Shown one piece after another: positions 7,354 to 7,372 of a stretch of DNA of 7,372 nucleotides. The DNA lies in assembly GCA_903904495.1 (NCBI GenBank), contig CAIVCU010000038.1, positions 1 to 7,372 on the forward strand, read 5' to 3'. The position numbers were made by a program, and so were the translations under genes. This stretch comes from an uncultured Chlorobiaceae bacterium. Its GTDB lineage: Bacteria > Bacteroidota > Chlorobiia > Chlorobiales > Chlorobiaceae. The stretch's first letter is position 1. Each line of letters begins with the position of its first letter. Under the pieces are notes generated by a model. The model made no database searches. It had not been told where the DNA came from and saw only the letters and a program-made list of their open reading frames with translations.

Positions 7354-7372
7354 ATGGGCATATAGTGAAACA
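7337..7372 (+). CDS. nifU: NifU-like Fe-S scaffold protein, 5' end only
   Basis: Only the first 12 codons are present: MLQAGEWAYSET, still open at the window edge. The WAYSET stretch matches the usual start of NifU/IscU scaffold proteins (WDYS-type motif before the first helix). The gene sits directly after nifS, overlaps it by 17 bp and has a near-perfect ribosome binding site, the normal nifS-nifU arrangement. NifU/IscU receives sulfur from the desulfurase and builds transient Fe-S clusters. The identification rests mainly on context, because the cluster-binding cysteines lie beyond the window. Whether it is a short IscU type or a full three-domain NifU cannot be seen. Confidence 0.7.
   Translation, partial: MLQAGEWAYSET

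Overview
The window is bacterial and fits a green sulfur bacterium (Chlorobi, Chlorobium/Pelodictyon-like). That assignment rests on a remembered match of protein style: a secreted DUF1566 protein ending in RVRAIRSF, a RodZ-like HTH membrane protein, and a nifS-nifU pair. Base composition looks moderate in the genes, with AT-rich spacers. No similarity search was possible, so the taxon is an inference. I see no rRNA, tRNA, CRISPR array, insertion sequence or phage gene.

Layout. Positions 1-271 hold no gene I can support. A small secreted DUF1566 (Lcl_C-like) protein runs rightward at 272-748. It converges on a complete membrane sensor histidine kinase on the minus strand (854-2296), which has no response regulator next to it here. 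A 296-bp spacer (2297-2592) separates the kinase from a divergent lipoprotein gene (2593-4671). That lipoprotein has N-terminal TPR-like repeats and a C-terminal half resembling a CHAT (caspase-like) domain that has lost its catalytic His/Cys segment. A RodZ-like protein follows at 4847-5836: cytoplasmic HTH, one membrane helix, a Ser/Pro/Ala-rich linker and a C-terminal beta domain. After a 311-bp AT-rich spacer with a good sigma-70-type promoter comes a complete NifS/IscS-type cysteine desulfurase (6148-7353). Its last 17 bases overlap the start of a nifU-like scaffold gene, cut off by the window end.

How the genes relate. Only nifS-nifU is clearly co-transcribed and functionally coupled: the desulfurase supplies persulfide sulfur to the Fe-S scaffold. 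The lipoprotein, RodZ-like and nifS genes point the same way but are separated by 175 and 311 bp, each with its own candidate promoter, so they are probably independent units. The kinase and lipoprotein share a divergent control region, which may or may not mean a shared role.

For three genes (kinase, lipoprotein, RodZ-like) the longest open frame begins upstream of the likely start. I moved each start to an ATG with a better-placed ribosome binding site or N-terminus. The most unusual item is the lipoprotein with the degenerate CHAT-like domain. The rest is ordinary chromosomal sequence, and I find no strong case for a new multi-gene system.
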